DNA from: CAYRNR01 sp964425605
Lineage (GTDB): Bacteria; Myxococcota_A; UBA796; UBA9615; CAYRNR01
Reading direction: 5' to 3'
Length of the DNA stretch: 64,000 bases
NCBI GenBank assembly: GCA_964425605.1
Contig: CAYRNR010000021.1
Coordinates: forward strand, 10,716 to 74,715
Shown here: in pieces, positions 1 to 8,273 of the stretch
How the letters are laid out: each line of letters opens with the position of its first letter
Numbering within the stretch: the first letter of the stretch is position 1
Translations under genes and position numbers: made by a program
Notes under the pieces: model-generated
Told to the model about the DNA's origin: nothing
The model's input: only the letters and a program-made list of their open reading frames with translations
The model's database searches: none

Positions 1-636
1 CACCTTCCGGTCGAGGAGAATCGGCGGCTGGTCGGCGGTGTCGGCCCCCGGCGGCGCGACCGGCTTGCCCGCGTGGCGCTCGGAGAACTGGTTGAACTTG
101 CCGCAGACCGCGCAGAGGCTCAGCACTCCCGCCCGCGGCAGGGCCAGCTCGAGGGGCTGGCCGCACGCGCCACAGTGGGGGGACGGCCGCTCGACCCCGG
201 GCAGCGGGATCTCCACGGGGCGCGGCTCGACCACCATCTCCAGCTTGAACAGCAGCCGGTAGGGACCAAAGGCGATGGTCCCGCGCGCGCGCCGCTCAAG
301 GTTGAGGTAGTAGTTGCGCCCGCGCCTGAAGGCCAGTCCCTCGTCGATGAGGTAGTTGGGACGCCGGAACAGGCCGTCGTAGAAGAACGCCAGGTCCACG
401 TGCCGGTCGAACTGGAGCAGGCAGGACTCCCGCTCGATGCTGAACAGCTCGTAGCGCCGCGGCACGTCGGGGTGACGCAGCTCGATCGTGGCTCCGCGGT
501 CGCGACCCACGCTGACCATCGACGGGGCGAGGAAGTGGGCCTTGTGGAGGAACTCCGAACCCGCGGTCACACCTATCTTGAGCGACCGGGTGTTCCGCTC
601 CCCCTCGCGGTTCCGTTTCGGCGAATCGGGTGGCAT
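1..636 (-). CDS. FHA-like domain plus zinc-ribbon protein, partial
   Basis: The frame opens at ATG 636-634 and runs off the window start, giving the first 212 residues. An AGAGG ribosome site lies about 7 bases upstream. Residues 20-135 look like a beta-rich FHA-type fold with a GR pair in VSVGRDRGATIEL (residues 41-53). A small zinc ribbon follows, with Cys pairs at 155/158 and 175/178 (CGAC and CAVC). FHA domains bind phosphothreonine, so a signalling adaptor is possible, but the FHA call is inferred from pattern alone. It is divergent from the lipoprotein gene at 725. The C-terminus is not visible. Confidence 0.6.
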   Translation of the reverse strand, partial: MPPDSPKRNREGERNTRSLKIGVTAGSEFLHKAHFLAPSMVSVGRDRGATIELRHPDVPRRYELFSIERESCLLQFDRHVDLAFFYDGLFRRPNYLIDEGLAFRRGRNYYLNLERRARGTIAFGPYRLLFKLEMVVEPRPVEIPLPGVERPSPHCGACGQPLELALPRAGVLSLCAVCGKFNQFSERHAGKPVAPPGADTADQPPILLDRKV

Positions 637-724
637 CAATACCTCTATTGTGACGTCTCGACCCGCTCTCTCGCAACGATCACGGCCCGCGGCCGCGATG
701 CTAAGATGGGTCGCTGCGAGTTCC

Positions 725-1528
725 ATGTCACGATCACGACCCCCTCTCACGGCGTTCCTGGCGGCGATCCTGGCCGGCTCTGTTGCTGCGGGGTGCCACG
801 ATCCCGAGATCTTCGACGACCTGCCCGACGCGGTCCTGGGCGAGGCGTACGACGCGCTGCTCCACTCGAGCCACGCCCGCGAACCCGTGCGGTACGACCT
901 GTTCGACGGCGAGCTGCCGTCGGGGCTGACCTTGGACGACATGGGACGGATCTCCGGCGTGCCCATCGGCTCGGGCCCGTACGACTTCGAGGTGCTGCTG
1001 GTGGACATGGACGGCAACTGGGTCGTCCAGGAGCTGACCATCGAGGTCGTCCACGAAGAGGGTGAGGTGTTCGTCGGCCCCGTCCTCGCGGCCGCCGACC
1101 TCCCCGGGCTGTGCCTCGAGGGGTTCGACGCGCCCGGTGACGAGGACCGCCACCTCATGTGCCAGCCCTGGGTGCGGATCGAGGGCGCCGGCATGCCCGG
1201 ACAGACCGAGCGCACCGTGGCGGCGGGCTTGTTCTGGGTGGGCGGCAACGGGATCGCCGACGGCGGCTGGTTCGACGACGCCCTGATCCGGACCCTGCCC
1301 AGCGACACCCTCGAGTGGACCTTCGAGCCCGGCGAGTTCCTGCCCGAGGAGACGGCCGAGGGGGTGAACAGCCCGACGGACGGCCAGGTCACCGAGGGGG
1401 GCGTACTGGTCGCCGGTGAACTCACCGGTCCGGGCTGGATCCACGTGGCCAGCGACGACCACGGCTCCCACGCCATCGAGATCCTGGTGGTTCCACCCGA
1501 CTTCTGCCCCGCGCCCGGCGGTTGCTGA
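725..1528 (+). CDS. Lipoprotein with putative Ig (He_PIG-like) domain
   Basis: This 267-residue protein has a lipoprotein signal peptide: MSRSRPP, a hydrophobic stretch, then AAGC with the lipidated Cys near residue 24. Residues about 30-115 match the putative Ig pattern of the He_PIG family: LPSGLTLDDMGRISGVP followed by YDFEVLLVDMDG. The remaining 150 residues are acidic and beta-rich and were not recognised. ATG 725 was chosen because it directly precedes the signal peptide; an in-frame ATG lies at 697. The protein is predicted to be lipid-anchored in the envelope. Its function is unknown. Confidence 0.7.
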   Translation: MSRSRPPLTAFLAAILAGSVAAGCHDPEIFDDLPDAVLGEAYDALLHSSHAREPVRYDLFDGELPSGLTLDDMGRISGVPIGSGPYDFEVLLVDMDGNWVVQELTIEVVHEEGEVFVGPVLAAADLPGLCLEGFDAPGDEDRHLMCQPWVRIEGAGMPGQTERTVAAGLFWVGGNGIADGGWFDDALIRTLPSDTLEWTFEPGEFLPEETAEGVNSPTDGQVTEGGVLVAGELTGPGWIHVASDDHGSHAIEILVVPPDFCPAPGGC

Positions 1529-1550
1529 CGATCCGCCGGAGGAGACGACC

Positions 1551-1865
1551 ATGAGAGTGATCTTCTGCACCACCCCCCTGGATCGGGCCGACTCCCTTGC
1601 CGAGGAGCTCGTCGAGTCCCGGATCGCCGCGTGCGTCAACATCGTGCCCACCGTGCGCAGCGTCTACCGCTGGAAGGGCGCGGTGGAGAAGGACGACGAG
1701 GCGCTGCTGCTGATCAAGACGACGGCCGAGGGGGTCCCCGCGGTGCTGGACTTCATCGACGAGAAACATCCCTACGACGTCCCGGAGGCCGTCGCCCTGC
1801 CGATCCAGGAGGGCCTGCCGGACTACCTGGCCTGGCTGGAGGAGCAGGTCGCTACTCGACGGTGA
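1551..1865 (+). CDS. cutA: CutA divalent-cation tolerance protein
   Basis: The 104-residue length is typical of CutA1. Family features include the N-terminal strand MRVIFCTTPL, the segment RIAACVNIVPTVRSVYRWKG, EALLLIKTT and HPYDVPEAVALPI. CutA proteins are trimeric, ferredoxin-like cytosolic proteins linked to copper/divalent metal tolerance, with an imprecisely known role. A strong GGAGGAGAC ribosome site precedes ATG 1551. The 3' end overlaps the convergent DUF2914 gene by 14 bases. Confidence 0.93.
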   Translation: MRVIFCTTPLDRADSLAEELVESRIAACVNIVPTVRSVYRWKGAVEKDDEALLLIKTTAEGVPAVLDFIDEKHPYDVPEAVALPIQEGLPDYLAWLEEQVATRR

Positions 1866-2607
1866 ACCGCACCGTCTGCAGGATGTTGCCGGCCGAATCC
1901 ACCAGCTCCACCCGCCACCCACCCATCTTCGCATCGGACACGGTCCGGTTGGAGTAGGTGCGCCAGTGGCTCCCCGCGACCTTGAGGCGGGTCTCGCCCT
2001 CGGGTCGATCGCCGCGGTACCAGCGGTGGATCAGGCTGGTGGTCGCCGCCGCTGCGTCCGCGGGGCTCACCTCGGTGAAGCAGTAGACCTTGCCCACCGA
2101 CGGGGAGAAGGTGGTCGCCTCGCCCACGGGGGCGCGGTTCGAGACGCCCGTCGCGGCCACGGCGCGGTGCACGATCAGGCGGGGGCCACCCGGCTCAACC
2201 GGTTCGGCCGGCTCGGTCACCACGGCGGGCTCCGGCGTGGCAGGCTCGGCGGGCTCGGTGGGTTCGACGGCTTCGGCGGGCTCGGCGGCCTCTGCGGCTG
2301 CGACGGCCTGCTCGTCCATGGCCCGGGAGACCGCCACGAGGTCCGCGGGCGGCGGCTCCTCCACCGCGCCGGACAGGGGGGAGTCCGACTTCCACCCGTC
2401 GGCGCCGGCCACGTCCCGCGGTTCGGACGGCGACGCGCTGCCGGGCGCGCCGGGATCCTCGGGCGGGATCAGCTTGCGCAGGCGCGCGTTCTCGGACTCC
2501 AGCTGGGAGATCTGCTCCTCGAGCTCGCGGATGCGCAGGTCGTCGGCCGAGGGGCCGCACGCGGGCAGCACCAGGGCGACGAGCAGCAGCACGGACCAGG
2601 ACTTCAT
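1852..2607 (-). CDS. DUF2914-domain lipoprotein
   Basis: ATG 2607 is preceded by GGGAGACCGAAG and starts a lipoprotein signal peptide with lipobox LPAC near residue 17. A short coiled coil follows (LRIRELEEQISQLESENARL), then a Pro/Glu/Ala-rich linker of about 90 residues (AEPAEAVEPTEPAEP). The C-terminal 100 residues are a DUF2914 domain: VYCFTEVSPADA, SLIHRWYRGDR, SHWRTYSNR, GGWRVELVDS. A TAGAAT -10-like box lies on this strand at 2661-2656. It is probably an envelope protein held away from the membrane by the linker; no enzymatic role is known for the family. Confidence 0.82.
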   Translation of the reverse strand: MKSWSVLLLVALVLPACGPSADDLRIRELEEQISQLESENARLRKLIPPEDPGAPGSASPSEPRDVAGADGWKSDSPLSGAVEEPPPADLVAVSRAMDEQAVAAAEAAEPAEAVEPTEPAEPATPEPAVVTEPAEPVEPGGPRLIVHRAVAATGVSNRAPVGEATTFSPSVGKVYCFTEVSPADAAAATTSLIHRWYRGDRPEGETRLKVAGSHWRTYSNRTVSDAKMGGWRVELVDSAGNILQTVRFTVE

Positions 2608-2689
2608 CTTCGGTCTCCCGTCGGCGCGTTCTGTCACGGAACGTCCGAGCCCGTCATTCTATTTCATCGCACCCATCGCAGACCACCGA

Positions 2690-2718
2690 TTGACGCGCAC
2701 TCCCTCCGTCACTACGGT
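2690..2718 (+). promoter_or_regulatory. Candidate sigma-70 promoter for the kinase gene
   Basis: TTGACG at 2690-2695 and TACGGT at 2713-2718 are separated by 17 bases. The -35 box is near perfect and the -10 box weak. It lies 39 bases upstream of the kinase start at 2757. Confidence 0.45.
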
Positions 2719-2756
2719 GGTGCGCAGTCCGACGGCCCTGCAGCGGAGGAAGACCG

Positions 2757-3737
2757 ATGATCACCGGCCTTGGAAACGCGCTGGTCGACGCCTGCGTGAG
2801 AATCCCCGATGACGAGGTGCTGGACCGCATGGACCTCAGACGGGGCACCATGCACCTGGTGGACCACGAGCGCTGGGAGACCATCTACGCGGCCGTGGAG
2901 ACCCACGGCGCCGAGATCCACCCCGGCGGCTCGTGCGCCAACGCCGTGGTCACTGCAGGGATCCTGGGCGCCGTGTGCGATCTGTGCGCCAACGTCCGCA
3001 ACGACCGCTTCGGCGAGATCTACGCGCGCAAGGTCGGCGAGGCCATCGGCGATCACCACGTGCGCCTCGGGGACGGCAACCCCACGGGCAAGTGCCTGTC
3101 CCTGATCAGCGCCGCCGACGCCGAGCGCACCATGATCACGGACCTCGGCTGCGCCATGGACCTGCCGCCCGACGCCCTGTTCCGCGACAGCATCGCGCGG
3201 GCCGATCTGTTCCACATCACCGGCTACCTGTTCACCGGCGGCCCCATCGGCGAGGTGGCCGACGCGGCCATCGCCCTGGCCCGCGAGAACGGGACGCGGA
3301 CGTCGTTCGACGTGGCGGATCCCTGGGTGATCGGCGCCTTCAGGGAGCGGCTCGAGCCCATCGCGACGAGCGCAGACGTGGTCTTCCTCAACGAGGAGGA
3401 GGCGCGCCTCTGGGGGGGCACGGACGATCCCCGCGACGGCGCGTCGCAGCTCGCCGAGCAGGTCCCCATCGTGGCGCTGAAGCTGGGCCCCGGCGGCAGC
3501 GTGGTGTTCTGGGACGGCGGGACCGCCGAGATCCCGGCGGACGCCGCGAACTGCGTGGACACCACCGGGGCCGGGGACGCCTACGCCGGTGGATTCCTGT
3601 TCGGGCTCGACCGCGGATACGAACCCCAACACTGTGCGCGCATCGCCAGCCGCATGGGCGCGGCCACCGTGTCCCGCATCGGCGCCGTGGTCCGGGACCG
3701 CGACGAGGCGCGCGCCCTGGTCGCCGACCTCCTCTGA
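2757..3737 (+). CDS. PfkB-family sugar/nucleoside kinase
   Basis: The protein has 326 residues, the usual length for ribokinase/adenosine-kinase proteins. PfkB signature 1 is seen as HPGGSCANAVVTAGILG near residues 58-74. Signature 2, DTTGAGDAYAGGF, starts at residue 268, with the catalytic Asp at about 274 and the anion-hole GAG before it. The substrate cannot be fixed from sequence; the overall pattern resembles adenosine-kinase-like members. ATG 2757 begins directly at the first strand, MITGLGNALVDACV. A TPR membrane protein gene follows 14 bases downstream and may be co-transcribed. Confidence 0.88.
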   Translation: MITGLGNALVDACVRIPDDEVLDRMDLRRGTMHLVDHERWETIYAAVETHGAEIHPGGSCANAVVTAGILGAVCDLCANVRNDRFGEIYARKVGEAIGDHHVRLGDGNPTGKCLSLISAADAERTMITDLGCAMDLPPDALFRDSIARADLFHITGYLFTGGPIGEVADAAIALARENGTRTSFDVADPWVIGAFRERLEPIATSADVVFLNEEEARLWGGTDDPRDGASQLAEQVPIVALKLGPGGSVVFWDGGTAEIPADAANCVDTTGAGDAYAGGFLFGLDRGYEPQHCARIASRMGAATVSRIGAVVRDRDEARALVADLL

Positions 3738-3751
3738 AGCCGGGAGCAGCC

Positions 3752-4486
3752 ATGTACAACCTGATCATCTCCCTGGTCGCCGGCGCCATCGTCTTCGTGG
3801 TGGTCCTGCTCGCCATGCCCAGCTACGGGCTCATCGCCGCGTGGCTCCCCATGCTCGTCGCCGCGGTGGGCATCTACGTGCTGCTGGCGCGGCGCACCGG
3901 CAAGAAGGTCGAGGCCATCGTCGAGCGTGCCACCCGCGAGCTGCAACAGCAGCGGATCGACAACGGCATCCGCATCCTCGAGTCCGCCTACGCGTACAAC
4001 CGCTGGCAGTTCCTGGTCTCGGCGCAGATCAACTCGCAGATCGGCGGCATCCTGTTCATGCAGCGCAAGTTCAAGGAGGCCGAGCCCTACCTGGCCAAGG
4101 CGTTCTCCCGCCAGTGGAACGCCCAGGGCATGCTCGCCGCGATCCACTTCCGCCGGCACCAGCTCGACGAGGCGGTGACCGTGATGGAGAAGGCCGTCAA
4201 GTACTCCAAGAAGGAGGCCCTCGCCTGGGGCCTGTACGCTTACATCCTCGACAAGGGCGGCCGGCGCGAGGCCGCCCTCGAGGTCCTGCAGCGCGGATCC
4301 CAGAAGTGCTCGGACAGCGAGGCCATCAAGAACAACATCCTTCGCCTGCAGAACCGCGAGCGGATGAAGATGAAGCAGTTCGGCGACGACTGGTACCAGT
4401 TCCAGTTCGAGACGCCCTCGGCCAAGCGGTTCGGTCAGGCCCCCCCCGGCCGCCAGCGCCGTAGCCGACGCGGCATCCGCGGCTGA
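3752..4486 (+). CDS. Membrane-anchored TPR-like protein
   Basis: This 244-residue protein has two N-terminal membrane segments (about residues 5-22 and 27-46). A cytosolic helical-repeat region follows to about residue 215. Several 34-residue TPR-like units can be picked out, such as FKEAEPYLAKAFSRQW, LDEAVTVMEKAVKYSKKEA and RREAALEVLQRGSQ. The tail is basic (GRQRRSRRGIRG). GGGAG precedes ATG 3752. It is likely a scaffold protein at the inner membrane; no specific partner is evident. Confidence 0.75.
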   Translation: MYNLIISLVAGAIVFVVVLLAMPSYGLIAAWLPMLVAAVGIYVLLARRTGKKVEAIVERATRELQQQRIDNGIRILESAYAYNRWQFLVSAQINSQIGGILFMQRKFKEAEPYLAKAFSRQWNAQGMLAAIHFRRHQLDEAVTVMEKAVKYSKKEALAWGLYAYILDKGGRREAALEVLQRGSQKCSDSEAIKNNILRLQNRERMKMKQFGDDWYQFQFETPSAKRFGQAPPGRQRRSRRGIRG

Positions 4487-4501
4487 GCCCCCCTCCCCGC
4501 C

Positions 4502-5020
4502 TCAGAGCCCCAGCTCCTCCACCGCCAGCACGCCGTCCTCGATCCAGATGTCCTCGGTGTCGTCGTTTCCGCCCTCGAAGTCGAAGCACCCCCGGAAGAC
4601 CCCGGCGTCGTAGGACGTGAGGAACAGGGTCCCCCCGTCGGCCTTGGTGGACGAGTAGGAGTACCCGGTGTCGGCGAGCATCTGCGCCCACGCCCCGTCG
4701 GTGCCGTCGCGCAGGCGGATCTCCATGGGGTAGGTGCCAGCCTCGAAGGCATCGACGATGGCCACGCCGTCCACCGTGGTCTGGGCCCAGATGGACAGGG
4801 ACCAGCCGTCGAACCGGCTCGTCGAGATCTTGATCGCGTCGGCATTCCAGGTCCAGTTGCCGTCGGTCGCCTCCCAGTCGACGCCGTCCACGGCGGCGTT
4901 CACCAGCCCCTCGTCCTGGCTCTCCACACCGGCGGGGCAGACCTCCAGCTCCTCGTCCTCGGCGGGGCAACCGGCGAGGAACAGGGCCAGGGGGAGGAGG
5001 AGGGCGCAACAGCGGGTCAT
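4502..5020 (-). CDS. Small lipoprotein of unknown function
   Basis: The 172-residue protein starts at ATG 5020 after a strong GAGAGGAGT ribosome site. Its lipoprotein signal is MTRCCALLLPLALFLAGC. The rest is an acidic beta-rich domain (VDGVDWEATDGNWTW, TYPMEIRLRDGTD, FRGCFDFEGGND) reminiscent of small secreted proteins grouped as DUF6252-like. That assignment is tentative. It stands alone, convergent with the TPR gene and divergent from the exonuclease gene. Confidence 0.7.
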   Translation of the reverse strand: MTRCCALLLPLALFLAGCPAEDEELEVCPAGVESQDEGLVNAAVDGVDWEATDGNWTWNADAIKISTSRFDGWSLSIWAQTTVDGVAIVDAFEAGTYPMEIRLRDGTDGAWAQMLADTGYSYSSTKADGGTLFLTSYDAGVFRGCFDFEGGNDDTEDIWIEDGVLAVEELGL

Positions 5021-5144
5021 GTTCGACTCCTCTCGCGGCCGGGCCGCGGACGGGGCTGCAGTACGTTTCTGCCACAGGGCGTGGTCCGTTGCCAAGCCGC
5101 CGGTTTGGCCGCGGCTCCCCGCGGTGGTAGGCTGCCGGCCCCGT

Positions 5145-6017
5145 ATGGAACCCGCGCCCACCCCCACCCCCCTGGATCAGCTCCCCGCGGCCGTCGTGGA
5201 CTTCGAGACCACCGGTCTGCGGGCGTTCGAGGGCCACGCCGTGATCGAGGTGGGCGTCGTCCACGTGGACGGCCTCGAGGTTCGTGAGGACTGTTGCCTG
5301 TCGCGCCTGGTGGATCCCCGGCGGGAGGTCTCCGAGGGATCCTTCGACGTCCACGGCATCTCCGCGGAGCGGCTGCAGGGGCAGCCCCACTTCGCCGAGG
5401 TCCTGCCCGATCTGCTGGCGATGCTCGAGGGGCGCGCGATGATCGCCCACAACGCGGCCTTCGACGCCAGCTTCCTCCGCGCGGAGATGGCGCGGCTCGA
5501 CCTCGCGCCCCCCGTGCTGCGGCTCATCGACACCGTCCTGCTCGCCCGCACCGTGTTCGCCAGCAGCGAGCAAGGGTACGGTCTGGACCAGGTCGCGGGG
5601 CTGCTGGACCTCGACGTCACCGGCCTGGACCGGCACCGCGCCCTGGACGACGCCCTCCTGACCGCGCGCGCCTACGTGGGCCTCGTCGGGCGGCTGATGG
5701 ACCGGGGCGTCCACACCCTGGAGGACCTGCAGCTCCGCTGCACCCGGGTGGCCCTGAGATCGGGCCGGGGCCGCGGCGCCGTCCACGACCAGGTCGTCGC
5801 CTGCCTCGACCACGCCATCCGCGCCCGCGTCCCGGTGACGATCACCTACATGTCGCCGAAGCGCCCGGGGCCGGACGGCAAGGTCGCCCCCCTGCGCACG
5901 GAGCGCGTCATCGAGCCCCACGCCCTGCGCGGCCTCTGGGTGGATGGGTACTGTCGTCTTCGGAGCGACCACCGGACGTTCCGGCTCGATCGCATCGAGC
6001 GCTGTGAGCCGCTCTAG
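5145..6017 (+). CDS. DEDDh 3'-5' exonuclease fused to a WYL domain
   Basis: The 290-residue protein joins two known modules. Residues 14-185 are a DnaQ-like exonuclease: motif I VVDFETTG (Asp19, Glu21), motif II HNAAFDASF (Asp107) and motif III HRALDDA (His164, Asp169). Residues about 228-290 match a WYL ligand-binding domain (ITYMSPKR, VIEPHALRGLWVDGYCRL, RTFRLDRIERC). The name-giving W-Y-L reads W-V-D here. WYL domains bind nucleic acids or regulate nucleases and transcription, so this exonuclease may be ligand-gated (inference). ATG 5145 was chosen because upstream in-frame sequence is antisense to the lipoprotein gene. The stop codon shares CTAG with the convergent epmA stop. Confidence 0.87.
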   Translation: MEPAPTPTPLDQLPAAVVDFETTGLRAFEGHAVIEVGVVHVDGLEVREDCCLSRLVDPRREVSEGSFDVHGISAERLQGQPHFAEVLPDLLAMLEGRAMIAHNAAFDASFLRAEMARLDLAPPVLRLIDTVLLARTVFASSEQGYGLDQVAGLLDLDVTGLDRHRALDDALLTARAYVGLVGRLMDRGVHTLEDLQLRCTRVALRSGRGRGAVHDQVVACLDHAIRARVPVTITYMSPKRPGPDGKVAPLRTERVIEPHALRGLWVDGYCRLRSDHRTFRLDRIERCEPL

Positions 6018-6958
6018 CGGTCGAACTCGCCCGTGAAGGCCCGCACCTCGCGGATCTCGTCCTTGCCCAGCAGCAACATCACCACACGGTCGATCCCCAC
6101 CGCCACGCCGGCCGACGCGGGCATCGCGTCCAGCGCCTCGAGGAACGCCTCGTCCACGGGGTAGGTGGGCTTCCCTTCGCGCTCGCGGGCACGGTTCTCG
6201 TCCTCGATGCGCCGACGTTGCTCGCGCGAGTCGGTGAGCTCGTGGAAGCCGTTGGCGAGCTCGATGCCCTCGCAGTAGAGCTCGAAGCGCTCGGCCACCG
6301 GAGGATCGCCGGGGCGGATCCGGGCCAGCGCGCACTGGTCGGCGGGATACAGGTGCACGAACGCGGGCCGCCCACGCCCCAGGGAGGGCTCCACCCGCGA
6401 CGCCTGCAGCCACGTGAGCCAGCCCTCGCGATCCGCGGCGTCCAGGTCCGGACCGCCGCCGGGGCACGCCGCGCGGATACCGTCCACGCTCGCGGTGTGC
6501 GGATCGATCCCGGTGCGTTGGCGGAACACCCCGGCAAAGGTGCCGCGGTCGTACCCCTCGCGGGCCAGGGTGGTCCCGGGCGCGTGCCGCTGCGCCAGGT
6601 CCACCAGCAGCGCCTCCACCTCGTCCATCAGCATCTCGTGGTCCCAGCCCGGGCGGTACCACTCCAGCATGGTGAACTCCGGATCGTGCAGGCCCCCGCG
6701 CTCGCCGAGCCGGAACGCGCGCGTCAGCTGGTAGATGGGCCCGCTCCCCGCGGCCAGCAGGCGCTTCATGTGGTACTCCGGCGACGTGGCCAGGTATCCG
6801 TCGGGGGGGACGGCGTGGGCGTCGATGTGCCGGTCCACGCCCGGGCTGTGCACGAGGACGGGGGTCTCCACCTCCAGGACGCTCCTGGAGCCGAAGAATC
6901 GCCGGATGTCGGCGAGGATCGCGGCGCGGCGCCGCAGGATGTCCAGGGAGGGGATCAG
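6014..6958 (-). CDS. epmA: EF-P-(R)-beta-lysine ligase, EpmA/GenX/PoxA type
   Basis: This is a class II lysyl-tRNA-synthetase-like protein lacking the anticodon domain. Visible features are LEVETPVLVHSPG, SPEYHMKRLLAAGSGPIYQL, FRLGERGGLHDPEFTMLEWYR, FELYCEGIELANGFHELTD and the end GVAVGIDRVVMLLLG. The family ligates beta-lysine to elongation factor P, and efp lies directly upstream. No ATG, GTG or TTG precedes the conserved N-terminal helix. The first conventional start (GTG 6871) would remove 29 family-like residues (LDILRRRAAILADIRRFF). CTG 6958-6956, overlapping the efp stop and 11 bases after GGAG, gives 314 residues, close to the usual length. The start is therefore inferred. The partner aminomutase EpmB is not in the window. 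Confidence 0.85.
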   Translation of the reverse strand: MIPSLDILRRRAAILADIRRFFGSRSVLEVETPVLVHSPGVDRHIDAHAVPPDGYLATSPEYHMKRLLAAGSGPIYQLTRAFRLGERGGLHDPEFTMLEWYRPGWDHEMLMDEVEALLVDLAQRHAPGTTLAREGYDRGTFAGVFRQRTGIDPHTASVDGIRAACPGGGPDLDAADREGWLTWLQASRVEPSLGRGRPAFVHLYPADQCALARIRPGDPPVAERFELYCEGIELANGFHELTDSREQRRRIEDENRAREREGKPTYPVDEAFLEALDAMPASAGVAVGIDRVVMLLLGKDEIREVRAFTGEFDR

Positions 6959-7518
6959 GTCTTCACGCGCTCCGCGTACTGGCCGGTCCGGGTGTCGATG
7001 CGCAGGGTCTCGCCCTGGTTGATGAACAGGGGCACGTTCACCGAGGCGCCCGACTCCAGCTCGGCGACCTTGGTCGCGCCGGTGGCCGTGTCACCCTTGG
7101 CGCCGGGCTCGCAGTACGTCACCTCCAGCTCGACGAAGTTGGGCAGGTCGATGCTGATGGGGCGGCCCTTGTACAGCAGGATCTTCACCTCGAGGCTCTC
7201 CTTGAGCCACTTCCACGCGTCGTCCAGCTGCTCGCGGTCGATGGCGATGGTCTCGTAGCTGTTCAGATCCATGAAGTTGAACTCGTCACCCGTGGCGTAG
7301 AGGAACTGCATGTCCGTCTCTTCCACCGCCGCCTTCGCAACCTTCTCACCGCTCTTGTAGGTGCGGTCGATGACGTTGCCGGAGATCAGGGACTTGAGCT
7401 TGGTGCGCGAGAACGCCTGCCCCTTGCCCGGCTTGACGAACTGGTTCTCGACCATGAGGTAGGGCTCGCCGTCGATCTCGACCTTGAGGCCCTTGCGAAA
7501 CTCGTTGGTGCCGTACAT
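6955..7518 (-). CDS. efp: Translation elongation factor P
   Basis: The 187-residue protein is typical EF-P. It opens with the KOW-like domain I (FRKGLKVEIDGEPYLMVENQ), with the modification loop KPGKGQAF carrying Lys32, the residue that EpmA-type enzymes modify. Domains II and III follow, with the usual signatures SGNVIDRTYKSGEKV, FMDLNSYE and the C-terminal NQGETLRIDTRTGQY. EF-P relieves ribosome stalling at polyproline; this genome encodes many Pro-rich linkers. The stop TGA (6957-6955) overlaps the presumed CTG start of epmA. Confidence 0.96.
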   Translation of the reverse strand: MYGTNEFRKGLKVEIDGEPYLMVENQFVKPGKGQAFSRTKLKSLISGNVIDRTYKSGEKVAKAAVEETDMQFLYATGDEFNFMDLNSYETIAIDREQLDDAWKWLKESLEVKILLYKGRPISIDLPNFVELEVTYCEPGAKGDTATGATKVAELESGASVNVPLFINQGETLRIDTRTGQYAERVKT

Positions 7519-7576
7519 GTGTGCTCCGTTCGACCGGGAGGGTAGCCGCCGGGGGTCAGGGGGTCAACGAGAGTCC

Positions 7577-8218
7577 TCAGCGGCCCCGCTCGTCGGCGGG
7601 CCACAGGATCTTGTGCAGCTGGATCTGGAGGCGGGCGGGCAGCCGGTCCTCGACCATCCAGTCGGCGAGCTGGGCCGGATCGAGGTGGGGCGTGGCCGCG
7701 GTCAGGACCACCTGGGCGCGCTCGGCCAGCGCCCGCTCGTGGATCGCGGCGCAGGCCCAGTCGTAGTCCTCGCGGTCGGCGCAGACGATCTTCACGTCGT
7801 CGCGGGGGGTGAGCTCGTCGAGGTTGGACCAGAGCATCCGCCCGGTCTCACCGCTGCTCGGCGCCTTGAGGTCCATCACCCGCACCACCCCCTCGGGCAG
7901 CACCCCGATGTCGAACGCGCCGCTGGTCTCGCACAGCACCTGGTGCCCGTCCTCGAGCAGCCGGCGGGCCAGCTCCGCAGTGCGCTCCTGCGCCAGCGGC
8001 TCTCCCCCGGTGATCTCCACCAGCGGCAGCCCCAACGCTCGCACGCGCCGCACGATCTCCTCGATCGCGGTGTCCGCGCCCCCCTCGCGGGCGTAGCCCG
8101 TGTCGCACCAGCTGCACCTCAGGGGACAGCCGGCCAGGCGCACGAAGGTGCACGGAAGCCCCTGGGCGCTCCCCTCCCCCTGGATGCTCGCGAAAAGCTC
8201 GGACAGTGTCAGGCTCAC
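7577..8218 (-). CDS. queE: 7-carboxy-7-deazaguanine synthase (QueE)
   Basis: This radical-SAM enzyme makes 7-carboxy-7-deazaguanine for queuosine or 7-deazaguanine biosynthesis. From GTG 8218 the protein has 213 residues, beginning VSLTLSELFASIQGEG. The cluster motif is GCPLRCSWCD, with Cys31, Cys35 and Cys38. The glycine-rich SAM motif is EITGGEPLAQ, and the C-terminal QIQLHKILWP is family-like. The frame stays open upstream, but a longer start would run into the divergent gene at 8274 and add non-family sequence. Neither queC, queD nor queF is in the window. Confidence 0.88.
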   Translation of the reverse strand: MSLTLSELFASIQGEGSAQGLPCTFVRLAGCPLRCSWCDTGYAREGGADTAIEEIVRRVRALGLPLVEITGGEPLAQERTAELARRLLEDGHQVLCETSGAFDIGVLPEGVVRVMDLKAPSSGETGRMLWSNLDELTPRDDVKIVCADREDYDWACAAIHERALAERAQVVLTAATPHLDPAQLADWMVEDRLPARLQIQLHKILWPADERGR

Positions 8219-8273
8219 ACCCCGATCATCGGCGTCTTGCGCAACCGCGGCAAGTCGCCCATAGTCGGCACCC

